A stretch of DNA of 64,000 bases. Origin: Deminuibacter sp966424055. GTDB taxonomy: Bacteria; Bacteroidota; Bacteroidia; Chitinophagales; Chitinophagaceae. Positions 18,340 to 26,506 of this stretch are shown in pieces. A model generated the notes under the pieces. It searched no databases, was not told where the DNA came from, and worked only from the letters and a program-made list of their open reading frames with translations. Position 1 is the stretch's first letter. Each line of letters opens with the position of its first letter. The position numbers were made by a program, and so were the translations under genes. The DNA lies in the NCBI GenBank assembly GCA_966424055.1, contig CBJLMB010000010.1:62001-126000 (forward strand). The letters run 5' to 3'.

Positions 18340-19236
18340 ATGAAAAAACTAAAACAGATGAAAAGAATGAAGCAACTGCCGGCTTTATATACTCCGGGCA
18401 TACTACTGGGTACACTGCTTTTACTGGGTGGCTGCAGCTCTTCAAAACAAGCTGCTGATGCACCGCTGCAGAAATCAAGCTGGCAGCAAACCCCGCTGGT
18501 AATTGATGGCAGCGACAGTGATTGGGTTCAGCCACTGGCTAATTATGACCGCAGGGAGAAAATGAGCTATGCGGTTACCAACGATAATGAACACTTGTAT
18601 CTACGGTTAAGCACGAATGATGAACAGACCCAGCAGAAAATATTACAGGGTGGTCTTACTGTATGGATCAATACCCATGGTGAACGTACTGAAGAAAAAG
18701 CAGCCGGTATAGCCTTCCCCACCGGCAATACCCATGAGGGTGGTAAAAGCATTCTTACTGCCGGCCGCCCTGAAATGTACAAGAATAAAATTGCGGCGCT
18801 CGACAATGTGAAAGATTATTCACTGTATGGTTTTACAAGAGAGCGGGATATGAAGAACTATAATTATGGCGAAAGCAATGAGCAGGGTGTAGAGTTGAAA
18901 ATAGATTTTAATAATGCCGGCGCACTGATATATGAAGCTGCTGTACCGCTCAGTTCGCTTTTCCCGAAGAACAATGGCCTGGGTAAAAGTATAGCTGTTG
19001 GTTTTGTGCTGGATGAAGCACCGCAGCAAACTGCCAGGCGCAGGAATGGCGGCGGTGGAGGTGTGTCTATCGGTGGCGGACTGGGTATGGGCTCTTTTGG
19101 CAGTGGTGGTGGTGTAGGATTATCTATCGGCAGTGGTGCCCTGGGCAGGATCGGTGGTGGTGGTGGACGTTTACGACAGAGCAAGATATGGCAACTGGTT
19201 ACATTGGCCAAGCCCTCCGGCCATTCTGGTAACTAG
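18340..19236 (+). CDS. lipoprotein with CBM9/DOMON-like domain and glycine-rich segment
   Basis: This protein of about 298 residues has a lipobox LLLLGGC near residue 32, so it should be lipid-anchored. A beta-sandwich-like region follows (IDGSDSDWVQPLANY, then VTNDNEHLYLRLSTNDE), reminiscent of CBM9/DOMON-like domains. After about residue 225 comes a long Gly/Ser-rich low-complexity stretch (GGGGGVSIGGGLGMGSFG), then a short ordered end. Several ATGs occur in a row near the start; 18340 gives a basic n-region just ahead of the hydrophobic core. Its function is unknown; surface binding or a structural role is inference. It ends 23 bp before a strong terminator. Confidence 0.8.
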   Translation: MKKLKQMKRMKQLPALYTPGILLGTLLLLGGCSSSKQAADAPLQKSSWQQTPLVIDGSDSDWVQPLANYDRREKMSYAVTNDNEHLYLRLSTNDEQTQQKILQGGLTVWINTHGERTEEKAAGIAFPTGNTHEGGKSILTAGRPEMYKNKIAALDNVKDYSLYGFTRERDMKNYNYGESNEQGVELKIDFNNAGALIYEAAVPLSSLFPKNNGLGKSIAVGFVLDEAPQQTARRRNGGGGGVSIGGGLGMGSFGSGGGVGLSIGSGALGRIGGGGGRLRQSKIWQLVTLAKPSGHSGN

Positions 19237-19259
19237 GTCATTAAACAATGATAAAGCAT

Positions 19260-19296
19260 AAAAGGAGCTGGCGGCCGCAGGCCGCCAGCTCCTTTT
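19260..19296. terminator. strong bidirectional terminator
   Basis: Perfect 17-bp arms (AAAAGGAGCTGGCGGCC and its inverse complement) flank a 3-nt loop, with A and T tracts at the ends. It closes the lipoprotein transcript and could also end the small minus-strand frame at 19319-19500. Confidence 0.95.
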
Positions 19297-19318
19297 ATGT
19301 CAACAATACCTGGATGTC

Positions 19319-19500
19319 TTATCCGGCTGGTATCATTTTTCCTCTGTTGGCAATCTCTGCATTCAGCTGTATAATGAGATCAGTTACTGATGCTGTTGCG
19401 TATTGCCGGCCATCAAAATTCTTTTCTTTGGTCTGCAATAACTTCTGGTATCTGCAGATTTGCCCGGTTATTCAGGATTTGTGTGGATAAGATTTTTCAT
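19319..19500 (-). pseudogene. possible small gene with one-base frameshift, product unknown
   Basis: From an ATG at 19500 a frame reads MKNLIHTNPE and then stops. If one A is added at about 19468-19473 (GAATAACC to GAAATAACC) it continues for 60 residues (ITGQICRYQKLLQTKEKNFD, then ATASVTDLIIQLNAEIANR) to a stop at 19319. That stop lies 23 bp before a bidirectional terminator. The composition looks protein-like, but I recognise no family. It may be a decayed gene, a sequencing indel or chance. Confidence 0.35.
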
Positions 19501-19582
19501 CTAAATGAAATACACCCGCATAACAACCGAGGAAGGTGATTCGTTAATTTTTTCTCAAATACAGCAAACGCGTGAGTATTAC

Positions 19583-19612
19583 TTGCGTATTTCCTATAAC
19601 CGGTTATTTTTG
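19583..19612 (+). promoter_or_regulatory. predicted Bacteroidota-type promoter
   Basis: TATTTTTG at 19605-19612 matches the -7 consensus TAnnTTTG, with TTG at 19583-19585 about 19 bp upstream as a partial -33 element. It lies 36 bp before the ATG of the secreted protein at 19648. Confidence 0.5.
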
Positions 19613-19647
19613 TCCTTATTCATCTAAACTCGCTTAAAAAAACGCTT

Positions 19648-20175
19648 ATGAAAGCCCTTTTTGTAATCTTGTCCCTTTGTATTGCCTCCTTCAGTTTTGC
19701 ACAGGCAGATAAATTGTACCTCCACTCAGGAAAAACCGTAGACGCAAATGTGGTACGGGTTGCTGATTATGCTATTATTTACAAGTATGTGAATGAAGAT
19801 GCAGAACAAACCATCAGTAAATATTGCGTGGAAAAAATTGTTTATGGTAAAAGCGGCCGCACAGAAGATGTGACCAAAAAAATTGTAGTGAATTCAAAAG
19901 ATGACTGGCAGAATGTGGTAATACTTGAAGATAAAGCTGCCGCTACCGGTCTTACCAAAGTGGGGGATATACGTGGTAAAACTTCACTGATCAATTATAG
20001 AACTGCAGCCGGTAATGATAAAAAAGCAGAAGAGAAACTGAAAAAAGAAGCAGCAGAGCAGGGCAGTCCGTTTGTTCTGCTTACTTCAGATAAAGATGCC
20101 GGTTTACAAAGCGGCTTCAGCCGTGGGCTGGGTGGCACACAATCCACTAAAAAAGGAATCGCCTACAAATACTGA
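19648..20175 (+). CDS. exported protein of unknown function
   Basis: This 175-residue protein has a clear signal peptide (MKALFVILSLCIASFSFAQ). A small beta-rich region follows (KLYLHSGKTVDANVVRVADY, AIIYKYVNEDAEQTISKYCV), of the type seen in Bacteroidota proteins predicted to read an envelope signal. The C-terminal half carries a charged helix (KAEEKLKKEAAEQG). I do not recognise a named family. It is a single gene with its own predicted promoter and terminator. Confidence 0.75.
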   Translation: MKALFVILSLCIASFSFAQADKLYLHSGKTVDANVVRVADYAIIYKYVNEDAEQTISKYCVEKIVYGKSGRTEDVTKKIVVNSKDDWQNVVILEDKAAATGLTKVGDIRGKTSLINYRTAAGNDKKAEEKLKKEAAEQGSPFVLLTSDKDAGLQSGFSRGLGGTQSTKKGIAYKY

Positions 20176-20192
20176 TACCATAAGAACAGGGT

Positions 20193-20227
20193 AAAAAGTG
20201 ACAGTAATCGTTTTGCTGTCACTTTTT
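20193..20227 (+). terminator. rho-independent terminator
   Basis: AAAAAGTGACAG and CTGTCACTTTTT pair around a loop of about ten bases, followed by GTTTTT, 17 bp after the stop of the exported protein. Confidence 0.92.
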
Positions 20228-20272
20228 GTTTTTATTTGTGGTTGAACCATGTTGTTTATCAATTACCCGGGT

Positions 20273-20815
20273 ATGTATTTCTACGATATCAGAACCGCTG
20301 CTGAACTTACAGAACAGGAAATAGCCATTCTGCTGCAATACTGGAACGTGGAGGAATGGCGCAATATGACGGCCTGTACATTCAGGCAGCGGTTTATGCG
20401 CTCCTTGTTTTACCTGCTCAGTATCGGGGACACTGGTTTATGCTGTGCTGCCAGGATCAATTTTGATTTCAGCATCGCATTGCCCGGCAGGGAGCGTTCT
20501 ATCGCTGAACTGGTAGGTCTGGTATCCATCGAAAAAGGTAAAGGCCATGGCCGTGAGCTGCTGCAACGGATCTATGATACCGTAAACGGCCAGCGGATAG
20601 AAGTGCTGGGCTTTTGTGAAAAAGCACTCAGGCCTTTCTATGAAAAATCAGGTATACCGGTATTGTACGATAAAGCAAAATGCCTGCGTGAAAAGAACAA
20701 CAATAACTGGGTGATCCCGGATGATGACGATATACTGAACCTCTCTTTGTCACCCGTTAGCCTGCAGCTGATCGAGAACCTCAGTATGGAGCAGCCAGGC
20801 TATATACTATGCTGA
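20273..20815 (+). CDS. GNAT family N-acetyltransferase-like protein
   Basis: This protein of about 180 residues has a GNAT core: ELVGLVSIEKGKGHGRELLQ carries the acetyl-CoA-binding loop (KGKGHGRE) and GFCEKALRPFYEKSGI is the usual C-terminal strand-helix. The N-terminal half is divergent (FRQRFMRSLFYLLSIGDTG). The substrate is unknown. An earlier in-frame ATG at 20249 is possible, but its extra residues look unlike coding sequence. It is convergent with the LytTR regulator, 25 bp apart, without a clear terminator. Confidence 0.75.
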   Translation: MYFYDIRTAAELTEQEIAILLQYWNVEEWRNMTACTFRQRFMRSLFYLLSIGDTGLCCAARINFDFSIALPGRERSIAELVGLVSIEKGKGHGRELLQRIYDTVNGQRIEVLGFCEKALRPFYEKSGIPVLYDKAKCLREKNNNNWVIPDDDDILNLSLSPVSLQLIENLSMEQPGYILC

Positions 20816-20840
20816 TCACGGCTTTACATGCTTACAGCGA

Positions 20841-21563
20841 TCATCGTTTCAGCAAGCGGTTTTGTAGTACCTGCTGCAGAACCGTTTCTTTTTCCGAGCG
20901 GCTAACGGGGATATGATGCTGCCCTATGCAAATGGTATTGCCTTCAATACTCTCTATTTTATCAGCTGCCACTATAAACGATTTATGTGTACGGATAAAC
21001 CGGCCGGCCGGCAAATAGGCTTCTATACTTTGAAAAGTGAGATAGGTGATGAATTTTTTGCCGCTGGTATGAATAGCTGTATAATTCTGTAATGCCTCCA
21101 CAAATAAAATATCCGCAAAAGCTATACGTACCAGTTTACTATCGCTTTTAATAAAAAAATAATCCGGGTTTGCAACCGGGGGTGTTATTACTGGTGTTTG
21201 CCCTGTTTCCCTGGCCTGCCTGGCTTTCATGGCTGCCTTCAGGAAGCGTTCAAATGAAAATGGTTTCAACAGGTAATCCACGGCATTCAGTTCAAAACCT
21301 TCCACTGCATATTGAGGATAGGCTGTAGTAAATATCACCATTGGAGCAGGTGATAATACTTTTAAAAAGTCTATCCCGTTCAACCTGGGCATCTGGATAT
21401 CGAGAAAAAGCAGGTCTGCCTGTTGCCGGCTGATGGTGTCAATGGCTTTCAGCGGGTTGTCGAATTCGGCACTGAGCTGCAGAAAATCCACATCCTGGAT
21501 ATATTCTTTCAGGCCTTTCCGCGCTATGGGCTCATCGTCTATTATCACGCATTGTAGTATCAT
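20841..21563 (-). CDS. LytTR family response regulator
   Basis: This 240-residue regulator has a receiver domain at 3-115 with D9-D10, phospho-acceptor D55 (LLFLDIQMPRLNG) and Lys in YLLKPFSFERF. A proline-rich linker near 118-133 leads to a LytTR DNA-binding domain at about 135-235 (FFIKSDSKLVRIAFADILFV, then LPAGRFIRTHKSFIVAADKI). The ATG overlaps the stop of the upstream kinase gene by 4 bp (ATGA), so the two are translationally coupled. Targets are not visible; the divergent exported protein at 22775 is one candidate. Confidence 0.95.
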   Translation of the reverse strand: MILQCVIIDDEPIARKGLKEYIQDVDFLQLSAEFDNPLKAIDTISRQQADLLFLDIQMPRLNGIDFLKVLSPAPMVIFTTAYPQYAVEGFELNAVDYLLKPFSFERFLKAAMKARQARETGQTPVITPPVANPDYFFIKSDSKLVRIAFADILFVEALQNYTAIHTSGKKFITYLTFQSIEAYLPAGRFIRTHKSFIVAADKIESIEGNTICIGQHHIPVSRSEKETVLQQVLQNRLLKR

Positions 21564-22588
21564 GTGAGCTGCAGGTTAAGCACCACTTTAAAGGTAGCGT
21601 CATTACGGGTAATCTGCAATATATGTTTGCCGGGATACAACAGCTCCAGCCTTCGCCGTACATTGGCCAGCCCGATACCCGGAGCCATTGCTGCGGATGT
21701 ACGGGACGGCTCTGCGGAGTTTTCTATTTCAAAACGGAATTGATCGTTCATATTGCTTAGCTGCACATGTATAAAATTCACCTTATCATCATAATGGGAA
21801 ATATGCTTGAAGGCATTTTCCACAAAAGGGATAAGCAGCAGCGGCGTGATACTAAACCCTTTTACATTGCTGCCTGCCTGCCATTGTACTTTATAATGCT
21901 GCTCCTGGCGAAGTTGCTGCAGCCTGATATAATCCTGCAAATAAGCGATCTCTTTTTCAATTTCAATAGTGGCTGCATTGCAATCATACAGCTGGTAACG
22001 CAGTAAGGCAGCGAATTGCTGCAGTGATTCACGGGCGTCTTTATTCTGTTTGTCAATCAGGAAATGAATGGCATTGAGCGAATTGAACAGGAAATGCGGG
22101 TTGATCTGCGACCTGAGAAAATTAAGCTCGGTCTCCAGTTTTTCTTTGGTGACAATGCCCAGCTTTTTTTGTGCCGCTGCATAATCCAGCAGCAGTTTAA
22201 TGGTTGCACCTGTACCCGCCAGCAGGAAATGAGGGATGATATTATCATATACCCGTGCTTTGAAATGATGGCGGATATCAAATGCGCCGGGGTGCTGCAT
22301 GATCTGTTCTTCCAGCCGCATTTTCAACAGGCTGAGCAGTAATACCCAGCCAATAAAGCAAATGCCGAACCATGTATATTTTTTCCTGTACAGCAATGCG
22401 GGTATCAGCCAGTAGTTGGTGCCGTATACCATTACGGCCAATACCAGCACTTTTAATAAAATGATCCTCCAGCCTGTTTGGGCTGAGTAGTCTTCATAAC
22501 GGAAATAATACCATCCACAAAACAGCAGTAACCACACCAGCAGGTGGTGTATTTTATAATAACGCAGCCACTGTAGCAAAGTGTTCAT
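21560..22588 (-). CDS. LytS/YehU-type sensor histidine kinase
   Basis: This 342-residue kinase has four N-terminal membrane helices (about 13-130: LLVWLLLFCGWYYF, IILLKVLVLAVMVYG, YTWFGICFIGWVLLLSLL and one more). The His_kinase domain shows LRSQINPHFLFNSLNAIHFL with the phosphorylated His, then the ATPase part (IPFVENAFKHIS N-box and GIGLANVRRRLELLYPG G-box). No extracellular sensor domain is present, as is common for the 4TM-LytS group. It partners with the LytTR regulator overlapping its 3' end. Confidence 0.94.
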   Translation of the reverse strand: MNTLLQWLRYYKIHHLLVWLLLFCGWYYFRYEDYSAQTGWRIILLKVLVLAVMVYGTNYWLIPALLYRKKYTWFGICFIGWVLLLSLLKMRLEEQIMQHPGAFDIRHHFKARVYDNIIPHFLLAGTGATIKLLLDYAAAQKKLGIVTKEKLETELNFLRSQINPHFLFNSLNAIHFLIDKQNKDARESLQQFAALLRYQLYDCNAATIEIEKEIAYLQDYIRLQQLRQEQHYKVQWQAGSNVKGFSITPLLLIPFVENAFKHISHYDDKVNFIHVQLSNMNDQFRFEIENSAEPSRTSAAMAPGIGLANVRRRLELLYPGKHILQITRNDATFKVVLNLQLT

Positions 22589-22774
22589 ACTTCAAAATAA
22601 ATATACAAAACAAGCTGGGCATTTTTTTTACACTTTCTGCAGCCAATACCTGACAAACGGCATCCCTGCAGCATATCAGGTATTGTGCTCATTTGATCAA
22701 ACAAATTATAAGCGCCGGTAGCAATACTGTTGTTTTACACCTGATAATGTATTGTTTCATTAAAAACAAATTGT

Positions 22775-23293
22775 ATGCAACACTTATTAAAAACAAGAAC
22801 CGCGGTTATGAAGCTGTTTTCCCTACTGGCTTTGTGTACTGCCGTATTAACACTGGAAGCTAAAGCAGGCGTGGACAGCTACGAAATCTACCTCAACAAA
22901 AAACTGATTTTAAAACAATCAGCATTGCAGCCGTTAAGCTTAAAAAACCTGCACCTGGATGAAGCCAATTACAATGATAACCTGATTATTTTTTATTCGC
23001 AATGCAATGCGCCTGATAAAGTGGGTAATAGGCGCAGTCTTACCATAAAAGACAGCAAAGGACGGGTAGTAAAAGAATGGAAATTTGCCGATGCAGGGGG
23101 TAAGGATATCGGGATGGTGATACCTGTAAAAGAGCTGTTACCGCTGGCCGGTAAAAACAAAGGAGAGCTGCTGGGCTTTTATTATACGGCACAGGGGCGT
23201 TCGGAAGGGCGTTTGCTTACTTCACTGCAAATTGAAGGAGGCAGATATTCCATATCTTTAAGACATGAAATATCTCATTATTCACTAACCTAA
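22775..23293 (+). CDS. exported protein of unknown function, palindrome in its 3' end
   Basis: This 172-residue protein has a signal peptide (LFSLLALCTAVLTLEAKAG) and a beta-rich body of the kind often found beside LytS/LytTR pairs (YEIYLNKKLILKQS, LIIFYSQCNA, RRSLTIKDSKGRVVKEWKFA). Its role is unknown, and regulation by the divergent kinase pair is inference. The last 17 residues (GRYSISLRHEISHYSLT) are encoded by a degraded copy of the palindrome seen at 33468, 49140 and 49290, so the C-terminus may have been changed by insertion of that repeat. An alternative start is the ATG at 22808. Confidence 0.78.
   Translation: MQHLLKTRTAVMKLFSLLALCTAVLTLEAKAGVDSYEIYLNKKLILKQSALQPLSLKNLHLDEANYNDNLIIFYSQCNAPDKVGNRRSLTIKDSKGRVVKEWKFADAGGKDIGMVIPVKELLPLAGKNKGELLGFYYTAQGRSEGRLLTSLQIEGGRYSISLRHEISHYSLT
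23243..23275. repeat. degenerate copy of the AGATATTCCATATCT palindrome, inside a CDS
   Basis: Left arm AGATATTCCATATCT, loop TTA, and right arm AGACATGAAATATCT, which departs from perfect pairing at two positions. Arm length (15) and loop length (3) equal those of the intergenic copies at 49140 and 49290, supporting common origin. Confidence 0.7.
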
Positions 23294-23305
23294 GCAGCAC
23301 AACTG

Positions 23306-23824
23306 ATGGCGTATATTATGGTGGATGTGGAAACTGACGGACCTATTCCCGGCGATTATTCGATGATTTCCCTGGGTGCAGTACTGGTGCAGGATCCGCT
23401 GGATCAAACTTTTTATGGACAGTTTAAACCCATATCTCAAAAATTTCAACCAGATGCGCTGGCTGTAAGCGGGTATACACGCGAAGAGACAATAGCGTTC
23501 GATGATCCCGCAGCAGTGATGGAGCGTTTTGCAGCATGGATAGAAACAGTGGCCAAAGACCGCCCTGTTTTTATCAGTGACAACAATGGCTTCGACTGGA
23601 TGTTTGTTTGCTGGTATTTTCATCATTTCACCGGCCGCAATCCTTTCGGGCACAGTTCCCAGAACCTGGGCAGCCTGTATAAAGGGCTGGTAAAAGATAC
23701 TTTCCAGAATTTCAAACACCTGCGCAAAACAGTACATACACACCATCCTGTAGACGATGCCCGCGGCAATGCCGAAGCCTTGTTGATAATGAAAAAAGAA
23801 TACGCGTTAAAAATAAAATTGTAA
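23306..23824 (+). CDS. DEDDh 3'-5' exonuclease domain protein
   Basis: This 172-residue exonuclease has ExoI motif MVDVETDGPIPG with D7 and E9, ExoII around RPVFISDNNGFDWMF, and ExoIII HTHHPVDDARGNAEALL containing the catalytic His and Asp. This is the RNase T / DnaQ superfamily, closest in size to the stand-alone Rv2179c-like 3'-5' exoribonucleases. The nucleic-acid substrate is not determined. It starts 12 bp after the preceding gene and may be co-transcribed with it. Confidence 0.88.
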   Translation: MAYIMVDVETDGPIPGDYSMISLGAVLVQDPLDQTFYGQFKPISQKFQPDALAVSGYTREETIAFDDPAAVMERFAAWIETVAKDRPVFISDNNGFDWMFVCWYFHHFTGRNPFGHSSQNLGSLYKGLVKDTFQNFKHLRKTVHTHHPVDDARGNAEALLIMKKEYALKIKL

Positions 23825-23900
23825 ACAAAAAAACTGCTTCACTCGCGATTCACGGTTCACGAACAATCTGACGATGTATCATCATCTTTTATAAAACACA

Positions 23901-23932
23901 ACACCCGCCGGCAAAACCAGCGGGTGTTTTTT
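23901..23932. terminator. terminator between convergent genes
   Basis: ACACCCGC and GCGGGTGT pair around CGGCAAAACCA, followed by TTTTTT, with A-rich sequence on the other side. It serves the exonuclease and possibly the minus-strand barrel gene that ends at 23960. Just upstream (23837-23863) is a phrase-like repeat (GATTCACGGTTCACGAA). Confidence 0.88.
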
Positions 23933-23959
23933 ATTGATTCTATGAAGCCTCTTGATAGC

Positions 23960-24559
23960 CTACAGGCTGAATGCATATGCTACGCGGATACCCAACTGGT
24001 TAGCAGAAGAACCGCCGGAGCTGAGTTTGGAATTACCATCAAATTTAACACCTGCATCCAGGTAGTTGCTGCCACCCAGAGGGATCAGGTAGCCGATCTG
24101 TGGTGAATAAGTAAATACGGCAGATTTGTCGGAACCTATATCTTTTTTATTGGTAAGAAGGTTTACACCTGCCAACCCCTGCACATACAGGTTTTTATAA
24201 GGGAAATATTTTAAACCTGCTTTAATCGGAATCATCCGCAGGTCTTTGGCACCTACCAGGTCTTTTTTGGCAAAATACTGGTCAAAACCGGCATTTACAG
24301 ATACAAATAGGTCATTGCTGATAACGGGAAAATCTGCCTGAACAGAACCGCCGAATGACCAGTTATAAGCATCTTTAAAATTGCCGATAGGTAAGCCGGC
24401 TTCAGGGCCTACACTTAAGACAATGCCTTTGGGACGTCCGTCGGTGCTGGTGGAGGTTGTTTTGCTGCTGTTATCGGTATCGGTTGTTTGTGCGTTGGTA
24501 ATAGTAGTGCCCAACAATAAAGCAGCGGCCGCAAGGCCTGTTCTGAATAAACTTTTCAT
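23960..24559 (-). CDS. outer-membrane beta-barrel (porin family) protein
   Basis: This 199-residue protein has a signal peptide (GLAAAALLLGTTITNAQ) and a short Thr/Ser/Asp-rich linker. The remaining 150 residues are alternating amphipathic strands of an eight-stranded barrel (IVLSVGPEAGLPIGNF, YNWSFGGSVQADFPVI, IPIKAGLKYFPYKNLYVQGL, GIRVAYAFSL), ending with a C-terminal aromatic-hydrophobic strand. It resembles the PorT/OMP_b-brl group of Bacteroidota. Transported substrate or partner is unknown. It is a single gene with its own upstream region. Confidence 0.85.
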   Translation of the reverse strand: MKSLFRTGLAAAALLLGTTITNAQTTDTDNSSKTTSTSTDGRPKGIVLSVGPEAGLPIGNFKDAYNWSFGGSVQADFPVISNDLFVSVNAGFDQYFAKKDLVGAKDLRMIPIKAGLKYFPYKNLYVQGLAGVNLLTNKKDIGSDKSAVFTYSPQIGYLIPLGGSNYLDAGVKFDGNSKLSSGGSSANQLGIRVAYAFSL

Positions 24560-24753
24560 CTTCTGTTGTTTTTAAATTGTTCTTTGACTTTTGTTCTTCT
24601 CTTTGTCAATCCCGGTAAGCTTTGCTACATCGTATTGACATAACAAAAGTACAACGGCATTAAAGCCAGGGCAATGCCAATTTACCGGATAAAAGAACCG
24701 ATTTGCCGGGTTGTTGTATGGCTGTTGAGTAAATTGAAATGAAAGCCGTGCTG

Positions 24754-24782
24754 TTTGATGCGGGGATGAATAAGTATCTTTA
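24754..24782 (+). promoter_or_regulatory. predicted Bacteroidota-type promoter
   Basis: TTTG at 24754-24757, a 17-bp spacer and TATCTTTA at 24775-24782 agree with the TTTG / TAnnTTTG consensus except for one base. It lies 18 bp before the methyltransferase ATG at 24800. Confidence 0.5.
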
Positions 24783-24799
24783 AAACGTCAATTTTTTTT

Positions 24800-25567
24800 A
24801 TGCATATATCAAATCCCGCCTTTGATTATGATAAATACGGACAGCAGTATTCAGGCATAAGACAAACAGACCCGCGTATAGCAGCATATGTATTTAAAGC
24901 ACTGGAACAGGCGGGGACGATTGTTAATATCGGCGCTGGAGCAGGTTCGTATGAGCCGGCAGATCAATATGTGGTGGCTGTAGAACCTTCTGCAGTAATG
25001 CGTTCACAAAGAAAGATGCATCACAAATTGCCGGCGGTTATTGCGAGCGCAGCCGCATTGCCTTTTGATGATGATGCGTTTGATGCTGCCATGGCCATAC
25101 TTACTGTTCATCACTGGCCCGATAGAAAAAAAGGTTTGCAGGAACTGAGAAGGGTGGCAAAGCACCAGGTAGTGGTGATGACATTCGATCCTGATGCATT
25201 GGATAATTTCTGGAATGTACATTATTTCCCGGAAGTGATAGCAGTGGAGAAGGCAAGATACCCCTCCATCAATTTCATCACAGGCTGTCTTGGCGGCCAT
25301 TGCAGGGTAGTGCCAATACCCGTTCCTTTTGATTGTGCCGATGGTTTCCAGGAAGCTTTCTATGGCCGGCCGGAGGCTTTTCTTCAGCAGGAAGTACGGG
25401 CCGCACAATCTGCCTGGGGCTTTATTCCCACAGAACAGCAGCAGGTACTGGTAAAAAGACTGGCCGATGATCTCGCCTCCGGTGAATGGGACAGGAAATA
25501 TGGCCACTACAGGCAGGAGCCTTTTTTTACCTGCGCTTTGCGGCTGATCATTGCTACACCGGAATAA
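24800..25567 (+). CDS. class I SAM-dependent methyltransferase
   Basis: This 255-residue methyltransferase opens with FDYDKYGQQYSGIRQTDPRI, then SAM motif I IVNIGAGAGSYEPAD, the acidic VAVEPSAVMRSQR, FDAAMAILTVHHWPDRKKGL and VVVMTFDPDALDNF. It belongs to the Methyltransf_11 group with a helical C-terminal half rich in Gln/Trp. The substrate is unknown. It is convergent with the AraC-type regulator, 33 bp apart. It stands alone, with a predicted promoter directly upstream. Confidence 0.9.
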   Translation: MHISNPAFDYDKYGQQYSGIRQTDPRIAAYVFKALEQAGTIVNIGAGAGSYEPADQYVVAVEPSAVMRSQRKMHHKLPAVIASAAALPFDDDAFDAAMAILTVHHWPDRKKGLQELRRVAKHQVVVMTFDPDALDNFWNVHYFPEVIAVEKARYPSINFITGCLGGHCRVVPIPVPFDCADGFQEAFYGRPEAFLQQEVRAAQSAWGFIPTEQQQVLVKRLADDLASGEWDRKYGHYRQEPFFTCALRLIIATPE

Positions 25568-25600
25568 ACAACACAATCATCCTGCCTGCATCATGACTGC

Positions 25601-26506
25601 TTATGCCAATACTTCTTCTTCAGGTACAAGAACGGCAGCCGGCCTGATGCCATGCTCCTGGATACTTTTGTATTCTTTTTTAAGATCAGTAGGGTTATAG
25701 CCCGTGTACTGTTTGAAAAACCGGCTGAAATGAGAGCTGGTATCAAAATTGAGCTCGTCTGCAATTTCTTTAATGCTGAGATCAGTGTAATGCAGCAGGT
25801 AATGCGCTTCCCGGTACACGCGGCGGTGCAGGATATGTAAGGCTGTTTCTCCTGTTTCCATTTTGATCACTGCACTCAGGTGTTTGGCAGATACATGCAG
25901 CAGATCGGCATACTCCTGTACCGTACGCAGCTCCCTGAAATGTTGGTCTACTTCACGCAGATAAGCCTGCACCAGCTGATGCCCGCGCGAAGCCGGCAGT
26001 ATAACTGTATGCCCGTTTTTTTCCACAGAACGATGTGCTTCATACAACAAACGGATCAGCTGCAGGCGGATAATAGGCAATGCATAATCATCCGTTTCAC
26101 TATACTCATTCATCATGGAAGTGATAATTTCTTTCACTACCGCTGTTTTCTGTTGTTTCAACGAAAAAATGGCAGGCTGGTCTGTTGGCGTGTCGAGCAG
26201 TTTTTCCAGTACCGCATCTTTGATTTCCGTATCATCCAGGAAATCTTTGGTAAATGACAGCGTATAAGCTTGTATGGAGCCGGACAAAGATGTGTATACC
26301 CTGGGCTCTTTTGGCGTAAACAGCTGCAGGCTGCCCGCCGTAACACGGTGTATAACATCACCACAGGAATAGGTGTATTCTCCCTGTCTGACAAATACAA
26401 GCGTATACTGATCGCTGAAATTAGTATTACTGCAAGATTGGTTGTCCTGCAACCGGAAACCGGTTAATTGGTTGGAAATGGAAAAAATACCGTTCTTGTG
26501 CTTCAT
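25601..26506 (-). CDS. AraC family transcriptional regulator
   Basis: This 301-residue regulator has an N-terminal cupin-like ligand domain (LVFVRQGEYTYSCGDVIHRV) and a C-terminal double HTH at about residues 185-285. The second-HTH signature SIKEIADELNFDTSSHFSRF is followed by FFKQYTGYNPTDLKKEY. The family binds DNA as a monomer or dimer in response to small molecules. The large gene-poor region upstream (26507-27230) gives no clear target, and the nearest divergent reading frames are small and uncertain. Confidence 0.94.
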   Translation of the reverse strand: MKHKNGIFSISNQLTGFRLQDNQSCSNTNFSDQYTLVFVRQGEYTYSCGDVIHRVTAGSLQLFTPKEPRVYTSLSGSIQAYTLSFTKDFLDDTEIKDAVLEKLLDTPTDQPAIFSLKQQKTAVVKEIITSMMNEYSETDDYALPIIRLQLIRLLYEAHRSVEKNGHTVILPASRGHQLVQAYLREVDQHFRELRTVQEYADLLHVSAKHLSAVIKMETGETALHILHRRVYREAHYLLHYTDLSIKEIADELNFDTSSHFSRFFKQYTGYNPTDLKKEYKSIQEHGIRPAAVLVPEEEVLA

